Of a stretch of 64,000 nt of DNA, positions 62,951 to 64,000 are shown one piece after another (within the stretch, counting starts at the first letter, position 1; every line of letters begins with the position of its first letter). Source of the DNA: Halospina sp040196175 (GTDB taxonomy: Bacteria; Pseudomonadota; Gammaproteobacteria; Pseudomonadales; Oleiphilaceae). A program made the position numbers and the translations under genes. Under the pieces are notes generated by a model. The model did no database searches. It was not told where the DNA came from and saw only the letters and a list, made by a program, of their open reading frames with translations. The stretch covers positions 62,001 to 126,000 of the forward strand of contig NZ_JBEFNF010000008.1 in NCBI RefSeq assembly GCF_040196175.1. The letters run 5' to 3'.

Positions 62951-63784
62951 TCAGGAACTGCCCAGCCAGCAGCGATAGAACCAGGCCATCACGCCGCCCT
63001 CCGAGCGCCCACGCTCGATTTCTTCACGATACTCGGCGACATCCTCACCTGCAGCCTCTCGAGCCTGCAACTGCTGCTGCAGGCGCTGATACTCACTATC
63101 GGTCAACGGAGGGTGTTGAGCTGGCTTCATATTGACGTAGGCTGCGGGCCCACCGCCGACGCTGCACATCAGGATGTTGCCGCCGGCCACCGTTGTATTG
63201 CTGGCGCTTTCGGACGCTGTGGCGCTTGCAGCAGCCTCCCCGGCCTCAGAAGCAGATGTGGTGTCCGCTTCCTCCTGAGACTGCGATTCAGGTCCAGATT
63301 CAGATTCAGGTTCAGGTTCAGGTTCAGGCTCAGGTTCAGGCTCAGGTTCAGGTTCAGGCTCAGGCTCAGGTTCCGGCTCCGGTTCCGGCTCAGGTTCCGG
63401 CCCAGGCTCCGGTTCCGGCTCAGGCTCGGGTTCAGGTTCTGGCTCAGCCTCAGGTTTCCGAGCCGCGTCACCGTTTTCCCCGGTACGGTTCTGATCGTCG
63501 CCGCCACTCCCGGACTGCCCGGAATCAGCCGCCTGTCCGGTGGCCTCATCCGAGCCCGTTTCGGGCTCATCAGGTGTGGATCCATTGCCGGAGGAAGAAC
63601 GCTCGTCCTGACCTTCCGTGGCTTGCGTGATCTGTGGTTCGGGGGACCCCGATGTCTCCGCGGTTTTCCGTGATTCCGCCTTGCTGGTGTCGGTCGTTTG
63701 ATCACTGTAATCCGACTGCCAGTAACCGCCGGCACACCCTGTCAGGGCGAGCGACGTAATAGCCAATAACACCGTGCGTTTCAT
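62951..63784 (-). CDS. Lipoprotein with long Glu-Pro repeat
   Basis: 277 residues. Signal peptide with lipobox LTGC (Cys at 17), followed by Ala-Gly, so outer-membrane sorting is likely. A low-complexity Ser/Thr/Gly/Asp-rich stretch leads to about 24 Glu-Pro dipeptides (residues about 113-160). The C-terminal 80 residues are folded-looking (NTTVAGGNILMCSVGGG, LTDSEYQRLQQQLQAREAAG, AWFYRCWLGSS) with two Cys. Pro-rich spacers of this kind extend a C-terminal domain across the periplasm (TonB has a similar one). The function is not known. Downstream of an unidentified partial gene on the same strand. Confidence 0.82.
   Translation of the reverse strand: MKRTVLLAITSLALTGCAGGYWQSDYSDQTTDTSKAESRKTAETSGSPEPQITQATEGQDERSSSGNGSTPDEPETGSDEATGQAADSGQSGSGGDDQNRTGENGDAARKPEAEPEPEPEPEPEPEPGPEPEPEPEPEPEPEPEPEPEPEPEPEPEPEPESESGPESQSQEEADTTSASEAGEAAASATASESASNTTVAGGNILMCSVGGGPAAYVNMKPAQHPPLTDSEYQRLQQQLQAREAAGEDVAEYREEIERGRSEGGVMAWFYRCWLGSS
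63299..63448. repeat. Hexanucleotide tandem repeat encoding Glu-Pro units
   Basis: About 25 copies of a six-base unit (GGTTCA, GGCTCA, GGTTCC and variants on the plus strand) lie inside the lipoprotein gene. Each unit encodes Glu-Pro on the minus strand. Because units are six bases, slippage would change length without shifting the frame. Confidence 0.9.
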
Positions 63785-63902
63785 TAAGAGCCCCGTCGTA
63801 TTGGATTATTGTTCAGAATGACGTGCTGGTTCGCATTAGAGCTAATTTCTAACATGACTGCCAGAAAGTCAGCGTGTCAGGGCGCACACTTCAATGAATC
63901 TG

Positions 63903-64000
63903 TCACGGCCCGGGCCCGGAACATGCCGATCCATCCAGCCATGCCACCACCTCGCGCGCGGCGGGATGATCCCAGAGGGCATAGATATCGCGCAGGCGCT
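63903..64000 (-). CDS. C-terminal end of an unidentified gene (partial)
   Basis: The minus-strand frame is open from the window edge to a TGA at 63903-63905 and reads RLRDIYALWDHPAAREVVAW, then LDGSACSGPGP. High third-position GC supports coding. Too little is present to assign a family. The 118 bp between it and the lipoprotein gene hold no further gene I can see. Confidence 0.45.
   Translation of the reverse strand, partial: RLRDIYALWDHPAAREVVAWLDGSACSGPGP

Overview
The window comes from a GC-rich chromosome of a gammaproteobacterium. Three arrangements point to the Pseudomonas/Marinobacter/Oceanospirillales side of the class, possibly a marine or halophilic member: oxyR-recG, gmk-rpoZ-spoT-ridA, and rph / crc / pyrE with a Crc-type rather than an ExoIII-type protein. 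A CrbS/CrbR acetate-switch locus, a DUF2333 protein and a DUF2489 protein fit the same picture. Identities come from reading translated sequence; nothing was searched against a database.

Layout. 1-10.8 kb: the end of a polysaccharide/O-antigen locus (epimerase, WbpL-like initiating transferase, WbpM-like dehydratase on the other strand). Between the last two lie about 7 kb, most of it accessory DNA: three 49-bp palindromic repeats at exact 65-bp spacing, a wHTH-nucleotidyltransferase/HEPN pair, a broken second HEPN gene, a decayed IS30 element, two pieces of DegT-type aminotransferase, a frameshifted RelE-type toxin with an intact antitoxin, and an ankyrin-repeat gene behind a gene remnant. 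10.9-18.9 kb: rhodanese plus Crp/Fnr regulator, DUF2452, PfkB kinase, radical SAM enzyme, enoyl-CoA hydratase, patatin and small envelope proteins.

18.1-28.5 kb is the most distinctive part: a selenometabolite locus. It holds an FAD oxidoreductase-SelD fusion, an OvoA-C-terminal-type methyltransferase, an EgtB-like non-haem iron enzyme, a SenB-type selenosugar synthase and a three-gene PhnD/PhnC/PhnE-like ABC transporter, probably for a selenium oxyanion. The methyltransferase and the lack of an EgtD gene in the window favour ovoselenol over selenoneine as product. Two related outer-membrane beta-barrel genes flank the block.

28.6-35.4 kb: degenerate HD-GYP protein, PCu(A)C copper chaperone, DUF2489, HDOD protein, RecG and an OxyR that keeps Cys199 but has Val at position 208. 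35.4-49.3 kb: acetate utilisation (hybrid kinase CrbS, response regulator CrbR, Acs, DUF4212/large-subunit sodium symporter, DUF294 protein, DnaQ-like exonuclease), with two operator-like palindromic sites between acs and the symporter. 49.3-59.5 kb: housekeeping genes ridA, spoT, rpoZ, gmk, rph, crc, pyrE, a DUF4124 protein, a phasin-like gene and polA. 59.5-64 kb: cobS, djlA, a PP2C-Ser/Thr kinase fusion, and a lipoprotein with a long Glu-Pro repeat. At least two roughly 100-nt intergenic elements share a nested-hairpin design and look like a dispersed structured repeat family. No tRNA, rRNA or CRISPR array was recognised.
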